Virus record (IMG/VR): IMGVR_UViG_3300025144_000002
Span: 1-27,823 of that record
Origin: a virus
Direction: 5' to 3' (one strand)
DNA: 27,823 bases
Shown here: piece by piece, positions 1 through 6,645 of the stretch
Layout of the letters: each line of letters opens with the position of its first letter
How positions within the stretch are numbered: position 1 is the first letter of the stretch
Program-made: the position numbers and the translations under genes
Notes under the pieces: generated by a model
Databases searched by the model: none
Told to the model about the DNA's origin: nothing
What the model saw: the letters and a program-made list of their open reading frames with translations, nothing else

Positions 1-1
1 A

Positions 2-1558
2 TGGTTCGGATGTAGAACATATATGGGTGCGAGAAGGGAAGCAAACTATTGTGGATTCATAGACAAGCCAGTTACGATGCTTGACTATAAAGGAATGTAT
101 AATGTGTGTGGGCAATATCAGCCGTTACCCATTTTCAGCAAAGGCACTAGAGGAAACGAACCATATCAAACACCGTGGAAGAGGCTAACGGCCAAATTCG
201 ATGATAAGGCAACGTTGAACGAAATTCTAAAGATGGAGGGGTTTATCCGAATCAAGGGTTATAAGCACCCGCAGGGATGCCAGTTTCCTATTGTTGCCGA
301 CCAACAAGAGTATGCGAAGCGGCTGTTGTGGCCCCTAGAAGGATCAAAGGTAGACGGAGAACTGCCGTTCTTTACTATTTTTGAGTTGCGACTGGCAATC
401 GAAAACTTCGGAGTAACATTCGATGAAGTCACGGCTTATGGATTTATTCCGAGTGAAAGGGAAATCAATCACCCCGCTAGGAAATACCTCGAATATTTCA
501 ACAAGATGAAGGACGACGCCCAAGCAAGAAACGATTCATTCACTGAAAATATGGCAAAGCTATTCTCGAACGCTTTAATCGGCAAGTTCGTTCAGGCAAC
601 CGAAGACGATGACACTTTGGAAGAAATTTACGGTATTCTGAAACGAGACAAGGACTACAAAAGCACAAGGCGTCAAGGCAAACCCGAACCAAAACATAAG
701 AAACTCGCCACTTTCTTCACTCCTGAATGGGCCGCTTTGATTCTAGGGCGGGCCAGAGGTTTGTTGGGACTAACATTTGCGAGTCTCGAACCGATCACGG
801 GTCATACTGATTCAGCAGTATTTTTCAGCGGTCAGTCAAAACAGGATCAAGCAATAGCGGCGGTTGCGCCCTATGGCGGAAAACTGGAAGTCAAATGGAA
901 GGCTGATGGATTCTGGATTATGCGAAGCGCCGTCTACATTGCCCTGAAGAAAAAAGACGGGTTATGGCAAATCCTGTTGGATGAAGGCAATCCCAACCCT
1001 AAGAAGAGAAAAAAACCCCTGCTGGCGCACCACGCTATTTCGGTTTCAAATCTCGCAGAGTTCTATCAACCTGTTATTGACGCAATCAACAACAAGACAT
1101 CTTGGAAAGAAAAAGTGGTTGTTCACAAATCCAGTTTAGCGACACTCAAAACTGAATTAGATCGAGGCATTCCTTTGGGCTGTCAGTATCTCAAGGAGGC
1201 TGAAGTCAAATTGATGTGGGATTTCAAGCGAGTCCTGCCTCCGTCTTTTAACATCGAAAAGGATCTTTTCACGACGAATGTTTACTGTGGCCCCTACGAG
1301 TCAGTTCGCGCCGCACACGACGCCGAGAAGAAGTTCTACAATCTGCAACATGATATTCGCAGGGGGCGGCCGACCAAGGAGAAAGCAACTAAAACAATGG
1401 AGGATCGAGTTAAGAGGTTGAAGGCATCGGGTCAATCGGAACGACAGATAAGTGAGGCGTTGAAAATACCGAGGTCCACAGTTCATAGGATTCTGAGGGC
1501 GTGCGCCAAAAACCGTGTTTTTAACGGCGTTAAGGCCCAAATTACACAGGAAAAATAG
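2..1558 (+). CDS. Family B DNA polymerase, probably protein-primed, C-terminal part with added Hin-like HTH (5' truncated by window)
   Basis: Replicative DNA polymerase fragment. The frame is open to the window edge, and the residues before the first ATG (position 23) continue a YxGARRE-like segment that normally precedes motif A, so the gene starts upstream and its exonuclease domain is missing. Numbering from that ATG: motif A DYKGMY at D21; motif B KLFSNALIG at K179-G187 (family Kx3NSxYG); motif C HTDS at 261-264 (family DTDS). The long A-to-B and B-to-C gaps could hold the TPR1 and TPR2 insertions of protein-primed enzymes; that subclass is an inference. The region after motif C is about 250 residues, roughly twice that of phi29 polymerase as I recall it. 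It ends in a GRP arm (448-450) followed by a helix-turn-helix (about 455-495) like the Hin recombinase DNA-binding domain. The first Asp of motif C is His, so activity needs checking. Confidence 0.85.
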   Translation, partial: WFGCRTYMGARREANYCGFIDKPVTMLDYKGMYNVCGQYQPLPIFSKGTRGNEPYQTPWKRLTAKFDDKATLNEILKMEGFIRIKGYKHPQGCQFPIVADQQEYAKRLLWPLEGSKVDGELPFFTIFELRLAIENFGVTFDEVTAYGFIPSEREINHPARKYLEYFNKMKDDAQARNDSFTENMAKLFSNALIGKFVQATEDDDTLEEIYGILKRDKDYKSTRRQGKPEPKHKKLATFFTPEWAALILGRARGLLGLTFASLEPITGHTDSAVFFSGQSKQDQAIAAVAPYGGKLEVKWKADGFWIMRSAVYIALKKKDGLWQILLDEGNPNPKKRKKPLLAHHAISVSNLAEFYQPVIDAINNKTSWKEKVVVHKSSLATLKTELDRGIPLGCQYLKEAEVKLMWDFKRVLPPSFNIEKDLFTTNVYCGPYESVRAAHDAEKKFYNLQHDIRRGRPTKEKATKTMEDRVKRLKASGQSERQISEALKIPRSTVHRILRACAKNRVFNGVKAQITQEK

Positions 1559-1580
1559 GCGCTTATTCAAGTAGAGTCAG

Positions 1581-1590
1581 TATATCTATA
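1581..1590 (+). promoter_or_regulatory. Putative archaeal TATA box upstream of the 75-residue Cys-rich gene
   Basis: The sequence TATATCTATA lies in the polymerase-to-next-gene gap, about 50 bp before the start at 1639. That is compatible with a TATA box and a short leader carrying the GGGGGTGAT ribosome site. Confidence 0.4.
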
Positions 1591-1638
1591 TTTTGCGCCC
1601 GAAAACTGCGTCGGTTGAAGATCAAAGGGGGTGATTGA

Positions 1639-1866
1639 ATGACGTATGAAATTCATTTTGTATGTGAAGATTGTTGGTATAATGTTTGGCATTCCACACC
1701 CCAGTGGGGTTACCGTCTCAGCAAAGAGATCATGTATTCTGATTACGGTCCGATTCCGCAGTCAATGAAATGTCGATGCGGAAAGGCTGCCGTCCTGCTG
1801 GTAGGATTTAAGATAACCAAAGAAATAGACCGGACTAGGAGGCGAGGGAAAGGTTTAATTAATTGA
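1639..1866 (+). CDS. Small Cys-rich zinc-ribbon-like protein
   Basis: 75 residues with CEDC near the N terminus and CRC around residues 55-57, a spacing that could bind one zinc ion. The tail is basic (RTRRRGKG). A strong ribosome site (GGGGGTGATTGA) lies directly before the ATG, and a TATA-like box lies about 50 bp upstream, so it may have its own promoter after the polymerase. No family was recognised. A nucleic-acid or protein-binding role is only a guess from the zinc motif and basic end. Confidence 0.7.
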   Translation: MTYEIHFVCEDCWYNVWHSTPQWGYRLSKEIMYSDYGPIPQSMKCRCGKAAVLLVGFKITKEIDRTRRRGKGLIN

Positions 1867-1868
1867 GA

Positions 1869-1884
1869 GTTACATACGTGTTAC
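1869..1884 (+). promoter_or_regulatory. Operator-like element GTNAC-N6-GTNAC, site 1
   Basis: GTTACATACGTGTTAC. It follows a TATA-like TTTAATTAATT at 1854-1864 and precedes the ribosome site and ATG of the 196-residue gene at 1911. The two GTTAC pentamers start 11 bp apart, one helical turn. It is one of six elements of this pattern in the window. Confidence 0.65.
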
Positions 1885-1910
1885 CATTACACGTAAGGAG
1901 GTGATAAACA

Positions 1911-2501
1911 ATGAACGTGCATATACCAGAATTGGATACGTCTAATTTATACTCTCTGAAATTTCCAGCCGTGTCTATACAAGAATTTCCAGAGGAAGTT
2001 AACGGATTTTGTCATTCTGCTGTTACCATTGGAACAAAATCTTTTTTCTCCGAATCTGAACAGAATGAAATAAAAGACAAGATTTTATCGAAATATTCAC
2101 CAGAGGCCAGAACCATTCTTAAGGCGACCTTTTTCATTCGTATGGACGAAAAGAGAATATCGATTAAACGTCTTCGAAGGATTGCGTTGGAGTCGGGGCT
2201 ACCACCTATTTACGCCCGTCGTTTTACCATCATACTCGGCAAACATGAAACAACATGGGGAAAGGTAAAGGGTCGGGCTTATGTCCTTTTGTCAGTCGAT
2301 GGTAAGTCTGTTCTCTCGCCTCTAAAAGACAATGGTAAAATATTTGGTTGGCGGCAGAACTTGTTGCCAAGTGAGATTGCCGAAATTCGGGATCTTGTGG
2401 TGGCTGTGGGGTTGACTTGTCTCAGTTGCCCTTATGCTTATAGACCTAGCAAGCCGATTCTCACATGTGTTCGTCCTCGAAAAATCTTGGAAAAGAAATG
2501 A
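1911..2501 (+). CDS. Hypothetical protein (196 aa), operator-controlled
   Basis: Soluble protein of unknown function. The start is well defined by AAGGAGGTGATAAACA before the ATG. The middle section (about residues 70-120) is rich in Arg and Lys and could be nucleic-acid binding. The C-terminal part holds CLSCPY and a later single Cys, not enough for a clear zinc site. It lies between replication genes and the early-looking miniprotein cluster, and its promoter carries the GTNAC-N6-GTNAC element, so it is probably an early or regulated gene. No domain recognised. Confidence 0.75.
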   Translation: MNVHIPELDTSNLYSLKFPAVSIQEFPEEVNGFCHSAVTIGTKSFFSESEQNEIKDKILSKYSPEARTILKATFFIRMDEKRISIKRLRRIALESGLPPIYARRFTIILGKHETTWGKVKGRAYVLLSVDGKSVLSPLKDNGKIFGWRQNLLPSEIAEIRDLVVAVGLTCLSCPYAYRPSKPILTCVRPRKILEKK

Positions 2502-2580
2502 AACTGAAGGCCGTTGAGGGTTCGAGGGCAAGACCGGGGTAGAACGATGAAATACCTTCATGCGTTTCTAACCGAGTTTC

Positions 2581-2607
2581 GTTAACGCCGTTAACGGTGT
2601 TACGCGG
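2581..2607. repeat. Three tandem 9-bp repeats (GTTAACGCC / GTTAACGGT / GTTACGCGG)
   Basis: Three consecutive 9-mers beginning GTTAA or GTTAC lie 56 bp before the small membrane protein gene at 2663. The first two contain the palindrome TTAACGCCGTTAA (2582-2594). Its exact reverse complement occurs at 1521-1533 near the end of the polymerase gene. This may be an operator array distinct from the 11-bp-spaced elements. Confidence 0.45.
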
Positions 2608-2662
2608 GTGAAACACTTATTAACAGGGTCTTCGTGGTGAAGTTTCAAGAGGTGAAGCGCAT

Positions 2663-2812
2663 ATGGCAGATATGGTTGGGGCTATTGTCGATTGGTGCGT
2701 GGAAGCGTTCAACGTATTCAAGCCTATTTTTATTCTATACGGTGCGTACCATTTGGGTCGTCTGCTCGTGAAGACGATTGTTGGCTCTGCGAAGCGTTTC
2801 GTGGAGCACTAA
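2663..2812 (+). CDS. Small membrane protein (49 aa)
   Basis: An AGAGGTGA ribosome site sits 8 bp before the ATG. The product has one hydrophobic segment, about residues 16-42 (FNVFKPIFILYGAYHLGRLL), followed by a basic end (KRFVEH). It is likely a single-pass inner-membrane protein. A T-rich stretch (2908-2927) downstream could end the transcript before the convergent minus genes. Function unknown. Confidence 0.6.
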   Translation: MADMVGAIVDWCVEAFNVFKPIFILYGAYHLGRLLVKTIVGSAKRFVEH

Positions 2813-2907
2813 AACGCGCCATCTCCCCAAAAATTGTTGGAACATTAGCGAATTCTAGGGGCGTCGGCCCGGAATTTGTCGTTTGAGTTTCCGCTTTTCT
2901 TTGGAAC

Positions 2908-2927
2908 TTTTTTCTAGGCATTTTTAG
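2908..2927 (+). terminator. T-rich stretch, possible archaeal terminator
   Basis: CTTTTTTCTAGGCATTTTTA follows the small membrane protein gene and faces the end of the minus-strand pair. Archaeal termination often needs only T-runs. No strong stem was seen. Confidence 0.35.
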
Positions 2928-3157
2928 ATGCATGGGTGTAGGGAACGTGGTTGTCTTGGACAGTCCTTACAATGAACGACTTCAACAGTCTTGCCGCGAA
3001 TTTGGCATGGAGGACAGCGGTAATATTCGAGGAATTCTGTGGAGTATATTCGCTTGAAGATTCGGGGGATTTCGTAAATTAAGTGGAAAAATTGTTGAGA
3101 ACCATAGTACGCAGCATATGGGAATTCCGCTGCATGTTCCTCGTCGTATGTGGTCAA
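2924..3157 (-). CDS. Cys-rich zinc-binding-like miniprotein (77 aa)
   Basis: The TTG start overlaps the TGA stop of the upstream minus gene as TTGA, which supports both genes. The N-terminal two thirds are aromatic and charged. The C terminus has CPPC, then CKDC, then a last Cys (about residues 48-76), a probable four-Cys zinc site. It is the second gene of a two-gene unit transcribed away from the plus miniprotein operon. No family recognised. Confidence 0.6.
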   Translation of the reverse strand: MTTYDEEHAAEFPYAAYYGSQQFFHLIYEIPRIFKRIYSTEFLEYYRCPPCQIRGKTVEVVHCKDCPRQPRSLHPCI

Positions 3158-3450
3158 ATATTCTGAGTTTCCAGAGTAATATTTCGAGATTTATTTTGGC
3201 TGGACTCGACGGAATTTTCGGGCGGGTTCAGTTTTCGCGGTGTGATTTTTTCTATTCGATGATTTACAATGTGAGTGAAAGTATTCGATATATAAGCGAG
3301 GGACTTTGATTTTTTCTGTTTCAGTTTGCATGATGGACAGAGATGGTCGATTGTCCATGGCCATAGGGGTCTGGTGCATTTTTCGCAAAATCGCCCTAGT
3401 TCGGTCATTCTAGGTAATTGTCCTCTATGTGTTCGATAGAGAAAACTCAA
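3154..3450 (-). CDS. Zinc-ribbon-like miniprotein (98 aa, start uncertain)
   Basis: It contains CEKC and CPSC about 18 residues apart, followed by a Lys-rich segment and a hydrophilic tail, which suggests a zinc-stabilised nucleic-acid or protein binder. I chose the TTG at 3450 because AAGGA sits 7 bp upstream; the alternative ATG at 3408 gives 84 residues but a poorer ribosome site. A TATA-like CTATAAATG on the minus strand (3534-3526) and operator site 2 lie upstream, making a divergent promoter region with the gene at 3609. Confidence 0.6.
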   Translation of the reverse strand: MSFLYRTHRGQLPRMTELGRFCEKCTRPLWPWTIDHLCPSCKLKQKKSKSLAYISNTFTHIVNHRIEKITPRKLNPPENSVESSQNKSRNITLETQNI

Positions 3451-3506
3451 GGGTAATTCCTTGCACACATTTTTGTATTGACATCTTCATAGGTAGGATA
3501 TGCTTA

Positions 3507-3522
3507 GTTACATTGGCGTTAC
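3507..3522 (-). promoter_or_regulatory. Operator-like element GTNAC-N6-GTNAC, site 2 (divergent promoter)
   Basis: GTTACATTGGCGTTAC. For the minus gene it lies about 4 bp downstream of the TATA-like box at 3534-3526. It matches site 3 at 15 of 17 positions when the preceding A is included. An extra single GTTAC lies at 3534-3538. Confidence 0.65.
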
Positions 3523-3567
3523 TGACATTTATAGTTACTGTTTTCGCCTTGTTCGAAAAGAATAATA

Positions 3568-3583
3568 GTTACACTAGCGTTAC
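3568..3583 (+). promoter_or_regulatory. Operator-like element GTNAC-N6-GTNAC, site 3 (plus miniprotein operon)
   Basis: GTTACACTAGCGTTAC. It sits 25 bp before the first miniprotein start at 3609 and directly after an AT-rich segment (3556-3567) that could act as a TATA box. It is 61 bp from site 2, in the same orientation. Confidence 0.65.
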
Positions 3584-3608
3584 GGTTGTTCGTTCATGGT
3601 GTGTGAGC

Positions 3609-3776
3609 ATGAGCGAAGAAAAGAATGTTTGGATTTGGTGCGGTCATGCTAAGATGGGTTTAGCATTGGTCGCAAACCGTGGTAAGAGACTTTGGAGAAT
3701 GTTGGACAACTCCGAGACGACCGAGCACAAGAAAATCATGCGCAAATTCGGAGCGAGACGGAGACGGACAAAATGA
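3609..3776 (+). CDS. Basic miniprotein (55 aa), first gene of the miniprotein operon
   Basis: A short basic protein ending in an Arg-rich run (GARRRRTK). A longer frame from a GTG at 3429 exists, but it would run through the operator region, so the ATG at 3609 is preferred. Its stop overlaps the next start as ATGA. No domain recognised. The basic tail hints at nucleic-acid or membrane-surface binding. Confidence 0.6.
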   Translation: MSEEKNVWIWCGHAKMGLALVANRGKRLWRMLDNSETTEHKKIMRKFGARRRRTK

Positions 3777-3865
3777 CTTCTATTGATTCTCTCTTGTTGG
3801 CTGTGGGCTTGGTGACTCCGTTTCTGATCTTCGTAGGGATCGGAATTTGGAGACTGACAAGATGA
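3773..3865 (+). CDS. Tiny single-helix membrane protein (30 aa)
   Basis: ATGA overlaps join it to both neighbours, which is the main support for such a short gene. Residues about 5-26 are almost wholly hydrophobic (LLLAVGLVTPFLIFVGIGIW), followed by RLTR, as in a single-pass membrane peptide with a cytoplasmic C terminus. Confidence 0.55.
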   Translation: MTSIDSLLLAVGLVTPFLIFVGIGIWRLTR

Positions 3866-4053
3866 AATTCATTCTTGAGATTGACGACAAGGAACTAAAG
3901 GAATGGTGTCGGAACGAGATTAGAAAAAATCCGTCGTGTGCGAACGGTTGGGTTTCAATTCTCGTGGCTAATGCGCTCTTTGACTTCTTGGGTATTCTCG
4001 TGGATGTTTCGGTAGACGGGCCGGATAGGATAATCGGAGTAATGGCAGAATGA
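3862..4053 (+). CDS. Hypothetical miniprotein (63 aa)
   Basis: Starts in an ATGA overlap and ends in another. The N-terminal half is charged (EIDDKELKEW); the C-terminal half is hydrophobic with alternating small residues and looks like a small alpha/beta fold. Two isolated Cys do not make a zinc site. Unknown function. Confidence 0.6.
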   Translation: MKFILEIDDKELKEWCRNEIRKNPSCANGWVSILVANALFDFLGILVDVSVDGPDRIIGVMAE

Positions 4054-4316
4054 GCGAGAAACTTGTTTCGGTTGTTCGACGTGAGAAACAGATGCCGAGA
4101 TGGGAAAAATCGGTAAAGTCCTCGATGGGCGAATGTCCAAAATGCGGGCAAGAGACGATTCGAGACGTGTCAGATCAGGATGGGTATTTCGTCAAGGTTT
4201 GCATCAATGAGATTTGCGATTTTCTATCAACCGGATTCATGCCTGAGAAAAAGAATCCCAGAAAACGCGAACGATTCAGACACATTCCGCACACGAAGAC
4301 GATTGTGGTTCGGTGA
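4050..4316 (+). CDS. Zinc-ribbon miniprotein (88 aa)
   Basis: A classical zinc ribbon: CPKCG near residue 29, then a second knuckle CINEIC about 20 residues later, with beta-like sequence (GYFVKV) between. The N and C termini are Lys/Arg-rich. This fold commonly binds nucleic acid or transcription proteins; the role here is inferred. It follows the 63-residue gene with an ATGA overlap. Confidence 0.65.
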   Translation: MSEKLVSVVRREKQMPRWEKSVKSSMGECPKCGQETIRDVSDQDGYFVKVCINEICDFLSTGFMPEKKNPRKRERFRHIPHTKTIVVR

Positions 4317-4320
4317 TTGT

Positions 4321-4581
4321 ATGGCAGGAATGATTGCTAGATTTTATGCATACTTAGATCAATTTGGCGTTGAAGACACGGTACAGGTTTCGGAGATTAT
4401 TTCCCCTACCGCAAATAGCTCGGGGCAAGTTTGGTTTTTTGGTAGTAGTCAAAGATTCTCGGAGCTAGACTTAGACAAAATTGTTCGGGATTTCTTTGGA
4501 TCTAGGTATAGGGCGCATTTTCATTCTCGTGCTCCGTTTGGTAACGTGGATACAATCCCAAGGTTCGGTTATTCAAAATGA
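4321..4581 (+). CDS. Hypothetical protein (86 aa)
   Basis: GGTGATTGT directly before the ATG gives the start; a longer frame from 4180 overlaps the previous gene and is less likely. The product looks soluble, with an aromatic, mixed alpha/beta composition. It ends with an ATGA overlap into the next tiny gene. No family recognised. Confidence 0.55.
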   Translation: MAGMIARFYAYLDQFGVEDTVQVSEIISPTANSSGQVWFFGSSQRFSELDLDKIVRDFFGSRYRAHFHSRAPFGNVDTIPRFGYSK

Positions 4582-4676
4582 TCGATCAGGCGATTGTTTG
4601 GTTTTGTGTGTTTGGTGTTCCGATTCTTTTGCTGACTCTGTTTGGTGTTGTCGTGTTGTGGGGGGTTTCGCATTGA
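4578..4676 (+). CDS. Tiny single-helix membrane protein (32 aa)
   Basis: Linked by ATGA upstream and TTGA downstream. After MIDQA the sequence is continuously hydrophobic (VWFCVFGVPILLLTLFGVVV), as expected for one membrane helix. It resembles the 30-residue gene at 3773 in architecture but not in sequence. Confidence 0.55.
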   Translation: MIDQAIVWFCVFGVPILLLTLFGVVVLWGVSH

Positions 4677-4897
4677 GTCTTTGGGAACCTTCGTATTCTG
4701 ATATGGTTTGGCTTTCAAATCTAGTTAAGCGTATGGCGATTGACGGTCTTTGGTGTCTGCCAGACACAGGTTTGGTTTTCCAGAAAATCTCTGATACTAT
4801 GTTAGCGCTCGTGAATAATCCGGACACGGATGAGGCGTTTGAGTGTTGTGCTCGGACTGTTGCGGTCGGTCTGATTGCGGGGATTCTTGTTGTTTAG
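4673..4897 (+). CDS. Hypothetical protein with C-terminal hydrophobic segment (74 aa)
   Basis: The TTG start overlaps the previous stop as TTGA. The first 55 residues look helical and soluble; the last about 17 (TVAVGLIAGILVV) are hydrophobic and could anchor it in the membrane. No family recognised. Confidence 0.55.
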   Translation: MSLWEPSYSDMVWLSNLVKRMAIDGLWCLPDTGLVFQKISDTMLALVNNPDTDEAFECCARTVAVGLIAGILVV

Positions 4898-4909
4898 AGG
4901 TATGAGAAA

Positions 4910-5035
4910 ATGAAGTGCCCAAAATGTGGAGCTGACTTAGAGCTTCGCGATCATAACAATTGGACAATGGCTGTATGCCCGAATAGGGACTATGTCAGAA
5001 CGTTTCGAGGAAATATAAAGAGGTATCAAAAATGA
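4910..5035 (+). CDS. Zinc-ribbon miniprotein (41 aa)
   Basis: It begins MKCPKCGADL, a typical N-terminal zinc knuckle, with one further Cys (AVCPN) about 18 residues on, so the second knuckle is incomplete. GAGG lies upstream. The stop overlaps the next start as ATGA. Confidence 0.55.
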   Translation: MKCPKCGADLELRDHNNWTMAVCPNRDYVRTFRGNIKRYQK

Positions 5036-5169
5036 ATGAAAACGAAAATGGGAAGGACGGGGAAAATACGACCGAGACGGGTTTCTCGGACGGCCAGATT
5101 ATTGAGATTTGGCCGGGGGTTCGTTATCGGAAAATAGGTTCCGCAATCGTGAGGTTATGGGAACCTTGA
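5032..5169 (+). CDS. Acidic-to-mixed miniprotein (45 aa)
   Basis: Starts in an ATGA overlap and ends in a TTGA overlap. The N-terminal 20 residues are hydrophilic and Asn/Glu-rich; the rest (QIIEIWPGVRYRKIGSAIV) looks like beta strands. No family recognised. Support is mainly the overlap architecture. Confidence 0.45.
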   Translation: MNENENGKDGENTTETGFSDGQIIEIWPGVRYRKIGSAIVRLWEP

Positions 5170-5408
5170 CGATGGAATATCGACGTTTGGGGGGAACAGC
5201 AGAAAAAATCGAGACGCTTGAGGTGCGGAGTATTCCACAATCTCAGTTAACGTCTGAGTGTTGGGATGTTCAGTTTCGGGGTTTTCGTGCATGTGAGCGA
5301 TGTGAATACAAAGGGAAAAAGAACTGCGGGGGGAAGAACATACGGAAGACCGGAAAGAATTCTCTGGGGTTTTCGGTTCCGTTAGGAAGGGATCTGAATG
5401 TTCACTAG
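5166..5408 (+). CDS. Cys-rich miniprotein (80 aa)
   Basis: TTG start in a TTGA overlap (ATG at 5172 is an alternative). It contains a Cys, then CERC and a further Cys in a Lys/Gly-rich region (about residues 35-57), consistent with a small metal-binding site. It overlaps the next gene by 11 bp. Confidence 0.5.
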   Translation: MTMEYRRLGGTAEKIETLEVRSIPQSQLTSECWDVQFRGFRACERCEYKGKKNCGGKNIRKTGKNSLGFSVPLGRDLNVH

Positions 5409-5598
5409 GCAACACTACAAGGCAATAGCAGCGCTTTTGAGTGCTGTACCTAAACATTCTATCCCTAGTCTTTACGGTGAAAACCCCGATATTATGGTTT
5501 ACATGCCCGATCTAGTGAAGGCGTTTGAGGGGTTGTTTTCTGACGATAATTGGCGATTTGACTCGGATAAGTTTCGATCTGCCATTGGAGCGAGTTAG
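5398..5598 (+). CDS. Conserved small phage-type protein (66 aa)
   Basis: It matches a pattern I know from many tailed phages: HYxAIAxxL near the start, then a helix with DLxxxFE, then DNxRFDxxKFxxA at the end. These are small soluble helical proteins of unknown role, usually in early or accessory clusters. The start is fixed by GGAAGGGAT before the ATG. Confidence 0.65.
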   Translation: MFTRQHYKAIAALLSAVPKHSIPSLYGENPDIMVYMPDLVKAFEGLFSDDNWRFDSDKFRSAIGAS

Positions 5599-5599
5599 A

Positions 5600-5908
5600 T
5601 TGTTCAGTCTTGATTTAACGTTCTATGCGGAATGGTATCACAAACATGTTTCTCCGAATCTTTCACGAGAGCAAAAAGAGGCCTTGATACATAAAATCTC
5701 GGATTTGTCTTTAGAGAATCCTATTCACATTCCAGCCCTTGAATTCAACAAAGAGCAATTTCCTGAATTGGCTCCGTTCATGCATACTGAGAAACTTAGC
5801 GGCCGTCAATTATATGCTGTGTTCTGTGAGCTTTTCGAAGAATTACGACCGGAGCAAGCGAAGATTCTAGGTAAACCTTACATGACTTTTCCAAAGAAGG
5901 GGATCTAA
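5600..5908 (+). CDS. Hypothetical helical protein (102 aa)
   Basis: The frame is open further upstream; the TTG at 5600 is chosen because GGAG lies 9 bp before it and it directly follows the previous stop. The product is helical and moderately acidic with no Cys cluster. The next gene starts immediately after its stop. No family recognised. Confidence 0.55.
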   Translation: MFSLDLTFYAEWYHKHVSPNLSREQKEALIHKISDLSLENPIHIPALEFNKEQFPELAPFMHTEKLSGRQLYAVFCELFEELRPEQAKILGKPYMTFPKKGI

Positions 5909-6157
5909 ATGATGTCTCTTAGGATGATTCATTGCGCCATTGAAACACCAGACGGTCTTATTCACGTTCAAAACTACGTTATGGGATTGAGAGGACAGCA
6001 TCACGTTCACACTAAGGACGGTTTCAAGGCTTGGCTAAAGATTGCAAACCTTCACAAAAGAGACGTTTCGATTCAAAAAGGATCTTGTGACTGTGGATTG
6101 ACTCCTAGTGAAGTTAAGGAATATGACGGCAGAAAATGGAAAAGTGACAAGTTTTGA
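5909..6157 (+). CDS. Hypothetical protein (82 aa)
   Basis: AAGGGGAT precedes the ATG, which directly follows the previous stop. The protein has several His (QHHVHTKDG) and a late CDC pair, so weak metal binding is possible. Predicted alpha/beta. It ends in a TTGA overlap. Confidence 0.6.
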   Translation: MMSLRMIHCAIETPDGLIHVQNYVMGLRGQHHVHTKDGFKAWLKIANLHKRDVSIQKGSCDCGLTPSEVKEYDGRKWKSDKF

Positions 6158-6315
6158 CATTGAAGAAACATAAGATAGTATCGGTTTTTGACTTAGCTAC
6201 TCTGCAACCCGATGGAGAAATTTGTTGCCCCAACTGTGGATCTTGGACATACATAGATGACTTGACAGATGAAGAGTTTGAGGTTTCAAAATGTCCTATG
6301 TGCAAGAGGGATTAG
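6154..6315 (+). CDS. Zinc-ribbon miniprotein (53 aa)
   Basis: TTG start in a TTGA overlap. It has a near-ideal zinc ribbon: CCPNCG at about residues 28-33 and CPMC near the C terminus, with beta-like sequence between. It is one of the clearest ribbons in the cluster. Confidence 0.6.
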   Translation: MTLKKHKIVSVFDLATLQPDGEICCPNCGSWTYIDDLTDEEFEVSKCPMCKRD

Positions 6316-6316
6316 A

Positions 6317-6514
6317 ATGAGTTATCCAACAATCTATTTGTTGACTCCTTTACGTGGGATTTGTCGAACGTGGTTGATGCGTAATGTTTCGTCTGACTCA
6401 TCTTGGTTTGGTAAGGCGCTCGTGGTTGAACATGGGTATATCGAGGGGCTTGTCGAGACTATGCGAAGGGAAGGTTTCAGAGACGGAATTGATTTTGAGG
6501 TAGTGTCGGGTTGA
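6317..6514 (+). CDS. Hypothetical protein (65 aa)
   Basis: AGAGGG lies before the ATG. The product looks like a small alpha/beta protein with a C-terminal charged helix (GLVETMRREGF) and beta strand. It ends in a TTGA overlap. No family recognised. Confidence 0.55.
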   Translation: MSYPTIYLLTPLRGICRTWLMRNVSSDSSWFGKALVVEHGYIEGLVETMRREGFRDGIDFEVVSG

Positions 6515-6645
6515 AGAAACTAATCGAGTGTTCATTGTGCGGCAAACGAATAGACTTAGAGAAATTTCAAGAACATAGACTAGGTGAAATGGGTGACTTC
6601 GCAGTTGACGATTTGAAACGAACGATTAGGGTCTTGGATCTATGA
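6511..6645 (+). CDS. Miniprotein with one CxxC knuckle (44 aa)
   Basis: TTG start in a TTGA overlap. A CSLCGKRI knuckle near the N terminus is followed by a helix; there is a His (EHR) but no second CxxC. Ends in an ATGA overlap. The overlaps are the main evidence. Confidence 0.5.
   Translation: MKKLIECSLCGKRIDLEKFQEHRLGEMGDFAVDDLKRTIRVLDL

Noticed and set aside
2730-2933. Minus-strand frame of 67 residues
   Set aside because: It overlaps the plus membrane gene at 2663-2812, which has a good ribosome site and a clear helix; the minus product is low-complexity without a motif.
3429-3608. GTG-started extension of the first miniprotein gene
   Set aside because: It would translate through two operator elements and the divergent promoter; the ATG at 3609 is the simpler start.
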